64,000 bases of DNA from Platanthera guangdongensis (GCA_039583875.1 CM077162.1:171139220-171203219), one strand, 5' to 3'. Shown: positions 1 to 12,017, numbered from the stretch's first letter. The notes: generated by a model not told the origin, from the sequence alone. Made by a program: numbers and translations.

Positions 1-826
1 AAAACTCTGTCATAGCACCAGATTCGAATTCTGTTTCATGGTCACTTCTGATTTTGACCACTGGGCAGTTAAATTCGTTCTGAACCTGCTTGACAAAACT
101 AGTGAAGATGTCAAACGTATCCGACTTTCGTTTTAAGAAGAACACCCATGTAAACCGAGAATGATCATCAACTATCACTAGCGTATAGGACTTGCCTCTC
201 AAGCTATGAACTTGCATTGGACCAAACAAGTCCATATGTAGAAGGTAAAGACATCGGGAAGAGTCTTTGTCTGCAATGCTCTTAAAGGTAGCCCGAGTCT
301 GTTTGCTCATCTGGCATGCAGGACAGGGTCTATCTTTGATGCACTTGATAACGGGAGCATCCCTTACTAAGTTTTTAGAAAACAGCATACTAATTGTTTT
401 GAAATTAATATGTGTCAATCTTTTGTGCCATTGTTCACAAAGAGATGCACTGCCTGTTGCCACAAGGCATACAGGGGTAGATGAATCTAAACTGAGAAAA
501 TTTAAGCAGAAGATATTTCTGCTCCTAATGTCTGTTAATACCGTCTCAGAAGAGGCACATGATATTATCAGACATTTATCCTTGCAGAACTTAACATCAT
601 AACCTTTGTCACATAACTGACTTACACTGATCAGGTTATGGTTTAACCCTTCAACATAAGCCACGTCGGTGATAGAGATTATACCGTTGGAAATCATACC
701 GTAACCTCTGGTGACTCCTCGATCTGACCCTCCAAAGATGACTTTGGGTCCATTCTCGACTGGAGTGTAATCACGCAGCAGGCTTCTTGTCCCAGTCATA
801 TGCCGGGAGCATCCACTGTCCAAGTA
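1..826 (-). pseudogene. pol: Cop1 pol, 5' part: protease, GAG-pre-integrase, integrase start
   Basis: Translation on the minus strand begins with the protease motif Y-L-D-S-G-C-S-R-H-M-T-G (from 826), where D-S-G is the aspartic protease active site, and reaches the integrase core near position 20-60 (R-S-D-H-E-T-E-F, with Glu where Gly is usual). The product would process Gag-Pol and integrate the cDNA. The 3' part (rest of integrase, reverse transcriptase, RNase H) lies outside the window. An amber codon sits directly before the protease motif at 827-829, and the Gag frame ends 46 nt upstream in another frame, so pol is not simply continuous with gag. I did not verify every codon for further stops. 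Confidence 0.8.
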
Positions 827-829
827 CTA
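827..829 (-). other. TAG directly before the Cop1 protease motif
   Basis: The codon before Tyr-Leu-Asp-Ser-Gly is TAG. Element S has TAG at the same codon (46370-46372). Cop2 has TGG (Trp) there, which is the usual residue. Confidence 0.7.
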
Positions 830-872
830 TATTGGCGTTTTGGTGGCCTTTGGACATTCCTGCAAAAAAAAA

Positions 873-3212
873 TTAATTTCCCTTAGGAACCCAATCGAAC
901 TTGGGTCCTAGATTCCTGGTTAGCATACTCCCCCTCGATTGGTTAACCTTACGAGTGGTCGGCCTCGCAGTGCTAACATAGGGAGTCTCGTTATACCTCG
1001 GATTAAACCAACAATCCACGGCAAAGTGACCGACTTTGCCACAACACCAACAGTCAAATCTGTTGTACCTCTTCCTAGGCTCCTGCCTTACCCTGGGAAT
1101 GGTGGGTACAGTCGGGGCCTTGGATCTAGAGGTGGAGGCCTCATAGTGATTGCAATCACATGACTTCTTCATGTTCTGTTTCGTCAGTATAACAGGCTTG
1201 ACTCTTGGTGCCTGCTTTGCATTATGGCCGCTAGAGAATTGACCATAATTTCCCATGTGGATTTCCTCATAAGGTGCCTTGAAGGCACTCTCACCGAAGT
1301 TCCGGGGAAAGGTCCAACCATCATATCGGCTCTTTGGCTTTGCAACCGAGGGCCGGAAATGATGACGAAAGGTTGATTCAAAGTCATGTTGGTTGCAAGG
1401 AAAGCTAAGCTTTCTGAACGCAACAGGACTGAGCGGAGCCTTTCCCTTTTCAGCAGCAGAGGCCTTCTTGGCGGCCTTATTCTTCCTCTGGTTCCTGTTT
1501 CTCCTGGATGAGGAACCAAATACCCCTACATGCCCCAAGCCAGCTCCTTTTGCCTGAGCAGAGAAGGTATCAACTATTGGAAGAACTGTTTTTGGCATAG
1601 AGAAGCTCTTGACGATCTTCCTTTCTGCCGCAAGTTGTTCTTCCAACTTGTCGACTTCCTCCTGCTTAATATCAAGGAGCTTAAGAGACTCTGAATGCTT
1701 TGAAGTCAGGTCAAGGTGCTCCTGTCGGAGAGAAATCAAACTGGTGATCTCTTCCCTTAGGGAGACACTCTCACCCTTAAGGAATTTCACTTCCTTTTTC
1801 TCAGCCTTCAATCTCTTACGGCACTCCTTGAAAGTGTTGAGCAGAAGCTCATACTTCTCGAGGAGCTCCGCTTCACGGGCCGAAAGGCTATCCTCAGGGT
1901 CATCATCCTGAGACTCAGGATCAGATTCAGAGTCGGAGAGAGGGGTGTGAGCTTTTACCTTCCCAGTAAATGGGGGGCATTCTCCTTCTGAGTCAGAGCG
2001 ACCCACCAGCCCGAAGTAGGCTTCCTCATCATCACTGGAGTCTGAGGAATCAGACTCACTCAGTGTCTTTGGCCTTTTGGCGATGTAGCTCCGCTCTTTC
2101 TTCTTATCTCTAGAGGATTTGTGCTCCTCTCCTTTCCATTTTTCTCTCTTGCCTTGGTAGCATTCGGCCACGACGTGTCCTGGCTTATTGCATCCAAAAC
2201 AAATAATGTCAGAGGAGCGATGTTTGTTCGGTTTAGAAGCATACCTGTCAGAAGAATAATTTTTCTTCTGATGCCTGGAGGATGAGCCGTCTTTCTTTCT
2301 TTGATTCCTCATCTTGAGGAACTTCTTGAATTCTCGGGTGATGAGTGAGAAATCCTCCTCAGATAGCTCTGAGCTGGAGGAGCATGGCTCTGAGTCCTCC
2401 TCCTCATCCTTTTTCCTGGCACGGTATGAAACCGCACCCTTGCCTTTTCTAGAGTGAATGGCTTTTAGAGCCACAGTCTTTTCTTTGGCTGCAGCCTTCT
2501 CTGCTTCTTCTTCTGCTTTCCTGGTGTTCAGTTGAAGCTCATAGGACATCAGCTTCCCAAACAGAATTTGCGGGTCTGTTTCAGCTAGTTTGCCAAACTC
2601 TCGGATGGCGCAGATCTTTGTGTCCCATTCCTTAGTAAGGGACCTAAGGAATTTATCATTAAGTTCACCATCAGTGAACACTCTTCCATATCCTTTGAGG
2701 GCATTGACAATCTTGAGGAAGTTCTCGAAGGTGACTCCGATCTCTTCCTTAGGCCCTTGTCTGAAGGCCTCATATTTTTGGTTCAGAAGGGATCTCCGAT
2801 CTTCCCTCACTTCATCAGTGCCCTCCATTAGGATAATCAGGCAGTGTCAGACCTCCTTTTCTGTCCTGCAATTGCAGAAGTTCTGCATCATTGAGTCATC
2901 GACCGCGCTGATCAGAATGTTCTGCGTCTTCTTATCAAGTCCCACCAGCACCATCTCGTCCTTGTCCATTTCAGAAATTTTCTTTGGCACTTTCTTGGTA
3001 GGATCTATGGTGGAGACCTTATTGGGGACATAAGGTCCCTCCTCCACGATCATGAAGAGTCGAGGATCAACTGCTTCCATGTAGAACCTGATCATTTCCT
3101 TCCAGATAGGAAAGTTGAGCCTGGTGCACACTGGGATCTTGCCTGTGAACTTGAGCCCGTCCATAGTAGATGTTTGCCTTCTTCTTGACACTAGCGGCAG
3201 GATTCTACTCAT
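873..3212 (-). pseudogene. gag: Cop1 gag, one nonsense codon
   Basis: This encodes the Sirevirus Gag capsid/nucleocapsid protein. A first open stretch (from the ATG at 3212 to 2847) carries the N-terminal part with W-K-E and a G-P-Y-V-P motif also seen in S. A TGA then replaces a conserved Trp (K-E-M-W-D in S, K-E-V-stop here) at about 2847-2849. The same frame continues to 873 as a 651-codon ORF: UBN2-like domain, acidic Ser-rich linker, zinc knuckle C-x2-C-x4-H-x4-C near 2163-2205, a Glu/Lys-rich coiled-coil segment, and a second knuckle near 1008-1056. The reading frame ends K-G-N-stop at 873, just upstream of pol. All knuckle cysteines are intact. Apart from the single stop the gene is open. 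Confidence 0.85.
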
Positions 3213-3241
3213 GGTGTTAACCTTTTTGATGAGTAACCTCC

Positions 3242-3252
3242 CTCTGATACCA
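3242..3252 (-). other. Cop1 primer binding site (tRNA-Met type)
   Basis: On the minus strand TGGTATCAGAG follows the LTR end CTTTCA after two bases. It is complementary to the 3' end of initiator tRNA-Met, the usual primer for plant Copia elements. Confidence 0.85.
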
Positions 3253-4116
3253 CTTGAAAGTCCACCTAGTGTCAACTACCTTCACCTATGGGGGGGGGGA
3301 ATAGGTGACGTGCAACGTTTTTGCGGAATTAAAATTGTACCTGCACACGAAAATAAAACAACACATCAAAGAAAGTACACAAGCAATTTATAGTGGTTCC
3401 CCGATTTGGGTACATCCACTTTCCCCCTTCGACCTATCTCCCAACAAGGGACGACTCGGTCACTTCACCAACAGGATTGAAATCCAATCCTTGCACTATC
3501 AGAAGGAACCCTTCCACACGTAGGAGACAACACTCCCACAACACGGGTTGCACCCAACCCTTACAACTAGGAACTAACGTTCCTTTACAACAACAATGAA
3601 ACTAGAATGTACAAGAAATACAAACTACTTTTGGAGACTAAGGTGTCCCTCTTCGTTCGATGACGTGTTCTTGAAGTAATCGAAGAGTCCACAACCCTAG
3701 ATCTCACTTGGAGAGAATCTCCCCGGAACCGGCGACGGCAAGAAGGGCGGCGGCTAGATTCTCAGGAACGGCGGCGACAACGGAGTGCGGCTGCTGTACT
3801 TTGGAGATTCAAACTTCGTAGCAAAGCTAGCAAGATCTTCCAACGGTCACACTAAGATCGATCGTCTCGATCGATTCGGACGGGGAAGGTTTTCCTGATC
3901 AACAAATCAAGAGACAAGGGATCTCTGGATAGACGCGTGAGACGCTACGCTTGGCTAAGCTTCTATCGCCGGAAGATCTAGAAGAATCACGATCAAACTG
4001 CCGGCGATCGACTACCACGAGCGGCGACGGCGGCAGAGCAGGTATCGCGATCTAGGTCAAAGTCGGAGGCTCGTGTATTTCTTTCTGTGTATCCTCACTG
4101 TTCAAAAATACGCGTG

Positions 4117-4124
4117 TATTTATA
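4117..4124 (-). promoter_or_regulatory. Cop1 LTR TATA box
   Basis: The minus strand reads TATAAATA within TGTATAAATACACG, downstream of the palindrome array. S has a comparable TATA box downstream of its own array. Confidence 0.6.
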
Positions 4125-4245
4125 CACAAGTATACTCCTTAATGACCGTTGTGGGTCCCACCAGAAGAAACCCTAATTCCGGTTCAAAACAGTGCCAGCG
4201 GCAGAGTCCGGTCCAGCGGTTTCCAGAAAATTGACAAGTCAGATT

Positions 4246-4577
4246 CGGTGAGAATCGAAGGTGATTCTCGACGAGTCAGCGAGAATCAGCCGGTGATTCT
4301 CGACGAGTCGGCGAGAATCAGCCGGTGATTCTCGACGATTCGTCGAGAATCAGTAGTGATTCTCGCCGAATCACTTGATGATTCTCGCCAAATCACCTGA
4401 TGATTCTCGCCGAATCACCTGATGATTCTCGACGAATATGACTTAGCGCCAGATTTGCACGCTTTAATGTAGCCGGAAAGAAACGGCGAGAATCAGCCAG
4501 TGATTCTCGACGATTCGGCGAGAATCACTAGTGATTCTCACCGAATCGGCGAGAATCACTTGGTGATTCTCGTCGAT
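4246..4577. repeat. Palindromic array, GATTCTCG / CGAGAATC family
   Basis: Copies of GATTCTCG and its complement CGAGAATC alternate across about 330 bp, separated by variable CpG-rich spacers such as ACGAGTCGG, ACGATTCGG and CCGAATCAC. Many pairs form imperfect palindromes of about 20-25 bp. This is the Cop1 counterpart of the GTGTCGACAC array in S. Confidence 0.8.
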
Positions 4578-4913
4578 TAACACTTAGACGATTTTTCGTC
4601 TATCCGCCCATGGGCTGCTCTTTGACCCATCCTTGCTCCTTGTCTGCTCTTGCAATATCACAGCCCTGTACTTGAAAATAAGTACACTCCAATAGAGAGA
4701 GTACACGTAGGCCAACACACTGATTTGCTCAACGAGGGATTACGTCGATCAGACCCGTGTATATTGACCTACTGCACCCTGACATTGGTGTGCACTTAGC
4801 GTGGAATAACTGCAAGCACAACTTGAAATATTTTATCAAATACATTGTCTATTTACCTTAGCTTGTTCAGGGGCTTCTTCAAATCAGGTACGTTGTGGAT
4901 ACAATACCCAACA

Positions 4914-6249
4914 CATCTGCTGAGGCTGAACCTGCTGCATCTTCATTGGACATCTTCCCCTGCCTGGTTTCAGTGAGAACTGGAACCAGACCCCTAGATG
5001 AAGAAGGGACAGAGGAAGCAGAAAGAGAAGCAGAGAGAGAGGCAGAAAGAGAGGAGATAGATTGAGCAAGGGGTGAAATATCCTCTACTATCAAGAATTT
5101 TAGAGTTGGAGTGAGGAGTTCCAGAAGATGAGTGAGGAAAGAGGGATCAACATGAAGAAACTCAGTTGGAGTCTGAGTTGAGACAGAATAATGAGAGGGA
5201 GGAGGAGTGAAATCAGTCATGATGTCATCCTGAATAGGGGAGTTTCTTGAAGAATTTAGTGGAGAAAGTGGTGTTGAGTCTTCAATGTTGATGTGTGAAT
5301 CATCTTGATTAGAAGGAGATGAGTGAGGTGAGAGTAGGTCAAAATTGGGAAAAGACATGGTGTGGAGGTTTTGAGGTTCAACAGGGTGAAGGGTAAATGG
5401 TGACTGAGTAGGTGTAGAAAGAGGGATACCGGGGGATGCTGGAGGTGGAGGAGGAGGAGGAACTTCTTCATTAGGGTGAGGAGTAGCTGTTACAGCCCTT
5501 GTGTCCTCAGATATATTGGAGGAAGTTCCAGCCTTGGAGGGCTTTTGGATTGACCTCTCCCACTTCCCAAACAGAGAGGAGTCCAACCTCTTGCTTGCAT
5601 TGATAGCTATGGTTGTGGAAACCAGTAGCTCTGGAGCTTTTTTCTGAAGGAAGATTCCCAGAATCCTTTCTAAGCAAATTTCCTTCTTACTGTTCTTTCT
5701 CTTAATCAAATCAAAGAACAAACTAGCCCAATCTATGGACTTCTTATAAACTAGAGCGGACATGATGGCAAACTGTTGCCTATTGATGTTGTTATGGGCT
5801 GAATGCTTACCCAACAGTACCTTGCCCACAATATCAGCAAGGAACTTCAAACCAACAGATAAATTCTTCTTTAAGAGCTTATATGGGATGCCCTCATCAT
5901 GACCCATCTCCATTAACATCCTGCTATACTCAGAACTATCATGTTCCAGCTCATCTGTTCCATTTTTTAACTCAAAAATTTCGGTAAGAATTGCAGGGTT
6001 TAGAATCACCTGCTGTCCTGAAATGAAACTGATCATTGAAGAGTCATTTGTTGAAGAAGAGTAAACCCATTCTTTGATCTCAGCAACAGATAGTTTGATC
6101 CTCGTAGACATGAACTTCTTCAGGCCCTGATCATCATATAACTGTAACATTCCTTGAAAAATAGGATCACAGTGACTGATCGATTCGAAGTCGACGTCAA
6201 AACTAGTGTCAAACTTCATCGCTGAAAGAACCGCAGCAGAAATCGCCAT
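4914..6249 (-). pseudogene. Cop2 third ORF (env-position protein), truncated by Cop1
   Basis: A single open frame of about 445 codons starts at the ATG at 6249 and runs into the Cop1 LTR; the open frame ends at 4879 only because the LTR supplies a stop. The N-terminal 230 residues resemble the third ORF of S: both have D-I-V-G-K-V-L-L-like / E-I-V-G-K-V-L-L cores, a W-x-S/I-x-x-x segment, an R-I-L-x-x-x-L repeat region and a final F-x-K/R-W stretch. The C-terminal half is Pro/Ser-rich with short Ser-Ala-Ser-Leu repeats. I see no signal peptide, transmembrane helix or cleavage site, so 'env' describes position only. It may match the Pfam family of 'putative plant transposon proteins'; I could not check this. 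The start codon choice is supported by the long upstream non-coding spacer. Confidence 0.72.
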
Positions 6250-6655
6250 GGAAGATCTGTAGACTCAAGAGAGAAGAGATCAACAGCAAAGGGAAAATAG
6301 AATATGAAAGCGCGGGACAGAGATCGAAGAGAAACCTACATATAGGTTTTTGGAATATGAAAAGACGATCTATGTCCGACGATAAAATCAAAAACATCGA
6401 TCTTACGTCAAAGATTAATTTAGAAACAAATAATATCTTTGGTCTCTTATCTCAGTTGGAAATTGATAGTTGAGCATAGCTCGACGATTAATTTACTGAA
6501 GCAAAGTCGTCGGTCTCTGGTCAACGAATTTTGTCTTCACAACAGAGATGTGGTCAAACTTAGGTCGACGATTTAGCTCAAGATCAGTTCGAAGATCGTC
6601 GATCTCCGTTCGATGATTTAGGAACAGATCCAAAAAAACAAAGACAAAAATTAAA
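6250..6655 (-). other. Cop2 pol-to-third-ORF spacer with motif copies
   Basis: No coding sequence is seen. The spacer carries several copies of the family motif seen in the Cop2 LTR, such as TCGACGATT, GATCGTCGATC and TTCGATGAT (about 6375-6615). Element S has the same arrangement, with its own motif, at about 48731-49135. Confidence 0.6.
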
Positions 6656-9600
6656 TTAATCCTTCCCATTGATCATTCCAAGCTGATTCAGGAAGAACAG
6701 GTGCTTCTTTTCATCAAGGGGTTTGGTGAAAATATCTGCTCTTTGAAAATCAGTGGAGATAAAGTCTAGATTAATTTTCTTTTTGTCTACATTATCTCTA
6801 ATGAAATGATGTCTTATATTTATATATTTTGTTTTAGAATGATGCACTAGATTATGTTCTATAGATATAGCACTAGTATTATCACAAAAAATGGTTGAAT
6901 TATTTAGATTGAAGCCATAATCTAAGAGTTGGTTTTGTATCGACAAAATCTTTGAACAGCAACTGCTAGCAACCATATATTCAGCTTCAGCAGTAGATGT
7001 TGATACAGAGGTTTGCTTCTTGCAAAACCAGGACACAAGTCTATCACCCAAGAACTGGCAAGTTCCTGAAGTGCTCTTTCTGTCCACTCTTCATCCAGCA
7101 TAGTCAGCATTTGAAAATCCAGTCAACTCAAATGTTGACTTTGTTGGATACCATAGTCCTAGATTAGGACAACCCTTTATATATCTTAAAATCCTTTTTA
7201 TAAAAATAAGATGGGATTCTTTAGGGTTCACCTGGAACCTAGCATATAAACATGTAGCAAACATGATATCTGGTCTCCTTGCTGTTAGATATAGTAGGGA
7301 TCCAACAATGACCCTATATCTGGTCTGATCAACAGGTTTTCCATGTTCATCAGTGTCTAATACAGCATTGGCAGCCATGAGATTCTTCATAGAAGATGCA
7401 TCAGCCATCCCAAACTTCTTAATAAGCTCATTAACATATTTAGAGTGGGAAATGAAGATACCATCAGGAGATTGTTTCGCTTGGAGACCAAGGAAATAAG
7501 ATAACTCTCACATGCTACTCATCTCAAATTTGGAATGCATTAGATTAGAAAATTTCTTGCACAATTTGGGATCAGTAGAACCAAATATAATATCATCTAC
7601 ATATATTTGTACTAATAAAATTTTATCATGATGCAATTTTGTAAAAAGGGTTTTATCTACCATGCCTCTAGAAAAACCATGCCCTAAAAAAAGCTGGCTA
7701 AGGTCTCATACCAAGCTCTTGGAGCTTGCTTTAGACCATAGAGAGCCTTATGCAGTTTGAAAACAAACGAGGGGTGAGTTGGAGAAACAAAACCTGGAGG
7801 TTGTTCAACATAGACTTCTTTTTTAAGTTCTCCATTTAAGAAAGCACTTTTGACATCCATCTGATAAACTATGAACTTTTTGAATGCAGCATAGGACAAA
7901 AAAATCCTTATAGCTTCTAGCCTGGCAACTGGAGCAAAGGTCTGATCATAGTCAATTCCTTCCTCTTGCCTATATCCCTGAGCAACAAGCCTAGCCTTGT
8001 TCCTCACAATCACACCTTAGGCATCAAACTTATTCCTGAAAACCCACTTAGTTCCAATTATTGGATAGCCTTTAGGCCTTAGAACCAAGTCCGAAACTCT
8101 ACATCTCTCAAATTGATTTAGTTCCTCTTGCATTGTAATGATCCAATGGGGATCTTGCTCAGCATCAGTTATGGATTGAGGCTCAATTTGAGAGAGAAAA
8201 CAAGCATGCATCACATCATGGTTGAGTTGATGTCTTGTCTGTACACCTACTGACATGTCTCAAATTACTTGGGATCTAGGGTGATCCCTAAGTGTGACAA
8301 AATCAGATGGTGGAGTTGGTTCAACAACAGCAATTGTAGTGAATTCCTCTTGTGGAATTACTTTTGCTGTTGGAGGAAGTTCAGTTTCTTTCATAGTATC
8401 TTCTTCACTGTCTTCATTTACTTGTGGTGAGGGATGAAATATCACCTTCTGGGTGAGATTTAAGTCATCCAGCTTTTTACATAGACATGGTACCTGCAAA
8501 CAATTACTGGTAGAAGTTTCCTTCTCCTTATAAATCATATTAGCTTCATCAAATATAACATGTATAGATTCTTTAATTTTCAAGCATGATTTATTGAGAA
8601 CCCTATATGCCTTGCTAACTTGGGAATATCCTAGAAAGATTCACATTGTAGCTTTGGCTTCAAACTTTCTAAGATAATCTTTGTGTTATTATATATATAA
8701 CTGATACAACCAAAAATTCTAAATTAGTCTATTTTAGGTTTCCTCCCTTTGAGTAATTCATAGGGAGCCTTGCCTTTAAGTTTGTGTATCAAACTTCTAT
8801 TCAGGATATAATTTGTTGTGCTTACAGCTTCTGCCCAATAGGATAGAGGCATGTGAGCATCAGCAAGCAATGTGCCTACAGTTTCAATGAGTGTTCTGTT
8901 TTTCCTTTCAACTACCCCATTTTGTTGAGGAGTTCTGGGAGCAGAGAAGCAGTGCATGATACCTTCCTTCTCACAGAAGTCTTGCATAGGAAGAGATTCA
9001 AACTCAGTGCCATGATCACTTCTGATCAATGCAACTGGAGTAGAGTACTCAATCTTTATACATTTTAGAAAGTCTGTAAGAACTTTGAAGTTATCAGACT
9101 TGTTTCTCAAGAAGAAAACCCAAGTGAACCTAGAGAAGTCATCTACAATAACTAAAGTATATGACTTCCCTCCCAGGCTTTGTACAGCAATTGGTCCAAA
9201 AAGGTCCAAATGAAGCAGATACAAAATCCTAGGTGAATCACTCTTATTAACTAATTTAAAACTATTTTTAGTTTGCTTTCCTTCTTGACAAGCCTTGCAA
9301 AGGTTTTCCTTCTTGTAGGGGAAAGAGGGTAATCCTCTAACAAGGTTGTCCCTAGATAACCTAGCAATGTTTCTAAGATTTACATGTCCTAGCCTTTTAT
9401 GTCACAATGTATTATTATTTCTAACCTCGTTAAACAAATAGATTTCTGAACAAGCAAAATTAAAATCAACTAAATAGATATTGCCTAACTTATTACCTGA
9501 TAACACAGTATTGATGTTTAAAGAAATATTGCATTTAGATTCAGTAAAACATACCTCATAACCTGCATCACATAGCTGACCTATGGATATCAAGTTATGT

Positions 9601-9851
9601 TTCAAGCCACTTACATATGCCACTTTCCTCAATGTGACAACTCCAAGTGTAAATTCTCCATAGCCTTCTGTCTGACCAAAGCTTGAGTCTCCAAATATAA
9701 CCTTTGGACCTAGCTTTGCCTTATAGTTACTTAGATTGGTCTTATTTCCTATCATGTGCTTGGAATACCCACTATCCAAATACCACTTATCATGTATGGT
9801 AGGATAGGTCTTTATCTGCAAGAAAAAATAACTTATATATTTTGGACCCAT
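6656..9851 (-). pseudogene. pol: Cop2 pol: protease, integrase, reverse transcriptase, RNase H (broken)
   Basis: In element order: protease with W-Y-L-D-S-G (9851-9402; Cys of the usual D-S-G-C-S replaced by Tyr), integrase core with D-D-F-S-R-F, S-D-H-G-T-E-F and V-V-E-R-K-N-R (9224-8724), integrase tail (8583-8260), reverse transcriptase start (8256-8017), [10 protein letters not shown] block (8013-7684), the catalytic Y-V-D-D near 7592-7603, and RNase H with A-E-A-E-Y-M and F-T-K-P-L-D-E (7408-6656). The domains fall in at least seven open pieces separated by stops or frame changes, so no full polyprotein can be made. The final residues G-M-I-N-G-K-D match the normal end of a Sirevirus pol. 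Confidence 0.87.
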
Positions 9852-9963
9852 GTAACCTTGGGTACTGGTTTCTTTTCATACTTAAAACTTGAAATATAAG
9901 AGTATTCATGTTGACTTTTATAACCTAAGGGATGAAATCTCCTAGGTGGGATTATCCAGTTAG

Positions 9964-11929
9964 TTAAGAGATGGAAAGGTTTAGAGTTAGAATTCTTATT
10001 GAAATTTTTGTTAAAATTATAGTTTTGATGAAACTATTTTGAGTTCGACGATTTGAGTTGAGATCGTCGATCTGCGTTCGACAACCAGCATTGATATCGT
10101 CGATCTTGGTTCTCAGAATAATAGTGGCTATTATCTGGGTTCCACGATCATCGATCTCTATTTGACGATACATAATGATATCGTCGATCCCCGTTTGCAG
10201 AGTGTTTAGGCTCAAGCTCTGGGTTCTGAGAACGTCGATCGTCGTTCGACGCATAATGCTTAGATCGTCGATCTTGGTTCGACAATTTTTGTTCACACTT
10301 AGCTTTTTTTTTTCTTTATTTATCTCAACTTGTTTTAAAACCTTGTTAACTGTTTTAATTTGTTCTGTATTCTTCTTACCTTTATCTGAAATAAACTTTA
10401 TAGGTTGTGAAAGGTGGATTTTCTGAATAATTGGTGGTTCACTGGATGATGCACCTAATCCTAACTTACTTCTATTAAGTCTAGCATTAAGTGTGCTGGT
10501 AATTTCTACTAGCTGTTTGCTTCTTCCATTCAGTGATTCCTCTAGCTGTTTTGCTTTACTTAATTCAACTTTTAGAAAAGTGATTTGTTCACTATACATG
10601 TCTATTTCATTTTTCAATTTAATATTTTCTGATACTAAGCTATCATAATTAAATTGTTTATCTCTGAGAAGTTTGATTTCCTTCTCAGATCTAATCAGAT
10701 CACTACACATAGATTTAAAGTCATTTTTAAAATCTTTAGAGGTAAAGTCAAAATCTTCCAATACTGATCACAATCTGAACATTCTTCAGATTCTCCTTCT
10801 TCTGAGACATGCCCTGAAGCATTGATGGCCATTAAGCACATTTCTTTGGCCTTTGCTTCTTCTTCATCTTCACTAGAACTAGAGGAAGATGATTCTTCAG
10901 TGTCACTCCATGTTTCTGCAACAAACCCTCTCTCCTTCTTCTTGTGCTTGTAGGAGGATGGTTTGCTGGAGAGCTTCTTGGAGTCTTTCTCCTTTCTCCT
11001 TTCCTTATGCTTGTTTTCTGGACATTCTGGAAGAATATGTCTAGGTTTCCTGTAACCAAAATAGATAATCTCTTTAGAATGGGTTTTGTCATACCTGTGT
11101 TTATCATCACTCCTTGATGATTTCCTTCTGAATTCTTTTCTCCCCATCTTGAAGAATCTCTTTGCAACGAGACTCATCAACTCTTCATTTGATGGAGAAG
11201 ATTTTGATTCTTCTGAAGCTTTGAAAGCTATATTCTGCTCTTTCCTAGTTGGTGTAGCAGTCTTTTATTGCTCAGCTTCTCTAGTCTTCGCAGCTGTTCA
11301 TAGGATTTCAGCTTTCCTAAGACTGATTCTGTAGTCATCTCATGTGTGTTTCTGGTCTCTCTGATAGGCCAGATTCTAGAGTCACATGAGCTGGGGAAGC
11401 CCATGAGAATCTTGTCATTTATTTTTGTGACTGAGATGTCTTTGTCAAGAGTTTTTAGATCATTAACAATGATACTGAGTCTATTGTACATCTCAGAAAC
11501 TTGCTCAGTTTCTTCCTTTTTAAAATTCTCATACTGGGAGATGAGATGAGCTTTCCTGTCCTTCCTTTCATCTGCTGATCCTGCAACCATCCGGTTTAAG
11601 GAATCCCGGATGGCCTTAGCTGATTCACATTCAGCAACGTTCTGAAATATATCATCAGACATTGTTTGTGCCAGTATGTTCATGGCTTTTGCATCAGTAA
11701 TCTTTGCTTTCTTGTATGTATCATTGTAGTCTAGAGGAGGTACTGCAGTCATGTTTGTGGAAGTACTTGGAGGGGCAGCTGGTGGTGGAGGTACTCCTGT
11801 TAAGATAGAAGCAAAAATGTCTTCATCAATAGAATTCATATAAAGCATGATTCTTGCCTTCCAGATTCCAAACTTTTGCAAGTTGCAAACTGGAGGTCTG
11901 GTGCTTGCAAAGTTCTTGTACTGTGCCAT
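9964..11929 (-). pseudogene. gag: Cop2 gag, frameshifted, with peptide repeats encoded by the palindrome motif
   Basis: Three overlapping open pieces: 11929-11228 (N-terminal Gag with a UBN2-like domain), 11180-10695 (Lys/Ser-rich linker and a zinc knuckle) and 10761-9964 (coiled coil plus repeats). The knuckle is damaged: the first two Cys are Tyr (I-Y-F-G-Y-R-K-P-R-H), so nucleic-acid binding by it is unlikely. Between about 10040 and 10290 the DNA consists largely of GATCGTCGATC / TTCGACGATC motif copies, read in frame as repeats of R-T-K/Q-I-D-D. The last piece is separated from the protease frame by about 110 bp. The start is the ATG at 11929, about 90 bp inside the primer site. Confidence 0.82.
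10040..10290. repeat. GATCGTCGATC motif array inside Cop2 gag
   Basis: Repeated copies of TCGTCGATC, GTTCGAC and GACGATC, like those in the Cop2 LTR (13110-13310), lie in the 3' part of gag and encode R-T-x-I-D-D peptide repeats. Confidence 0.7.
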
Positions 11930-12017
11930 GGTATAACAAAAAAAATAGTAGAGTAAATAGATATCTATCAGAGATCTTAGATTCAGGTGTTAGCCTGTAC
12001 AACCTTAAAAACACACC

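Larger units (their letters stand above)
1..4913 (-). mobile_element. Cop1: Sirevirus-like Ty1/copia retrotransposon, cut by the window start
   Basis: The element reads right to left: 5' LTR (3255-4913), primer binding site, gag, then the start of pol, which leaves the window at position 1. The LTR begins TGTTGGGTA and ends CTTTCA in element orientation, as in the Sirevirus-like LTRs further right. Its right end interrupts the third ORF of Cop2, so Cop1 is the younger of the two. The expected target duplication is CATCT at 4914-4918, but its partner is outside the window. The Gag type, two zinc knuckles and long LTR fit the Sirevirus group; the lineage is inferred from motifs, not from a tree. 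Confidence 0.88.
3255..4913 (-). repeat. Cop1 5' LTR (1659 bp)
   Basis: In element orientation the LTR starts TGTTGGGTATTG and ends ATCTTTCA-like next to the primer site; on the plus strand it runs from TGAAAG (3255) to CCCAACA (4907-4913). It has a TATAAATA box on the minus strand (4117-4124), a palindrome array (about 4246-4577), the block shared by all Sirevirus-like LTRs here (about 3387-3419), and a G-run inside an inverted repeat CACCTAT...ATAGGTG (3284-3307). No 3' LTR copy is in the window, so the outer end is defined by similarity to the other LTR starts and by the break in the Cop2 ORF. Confidence 0.82.

Noticed and set aside
267..602. Plus-strand ORF near the window start
   Set aside because: It is the antisense of the Cop1 protease/integrase region.
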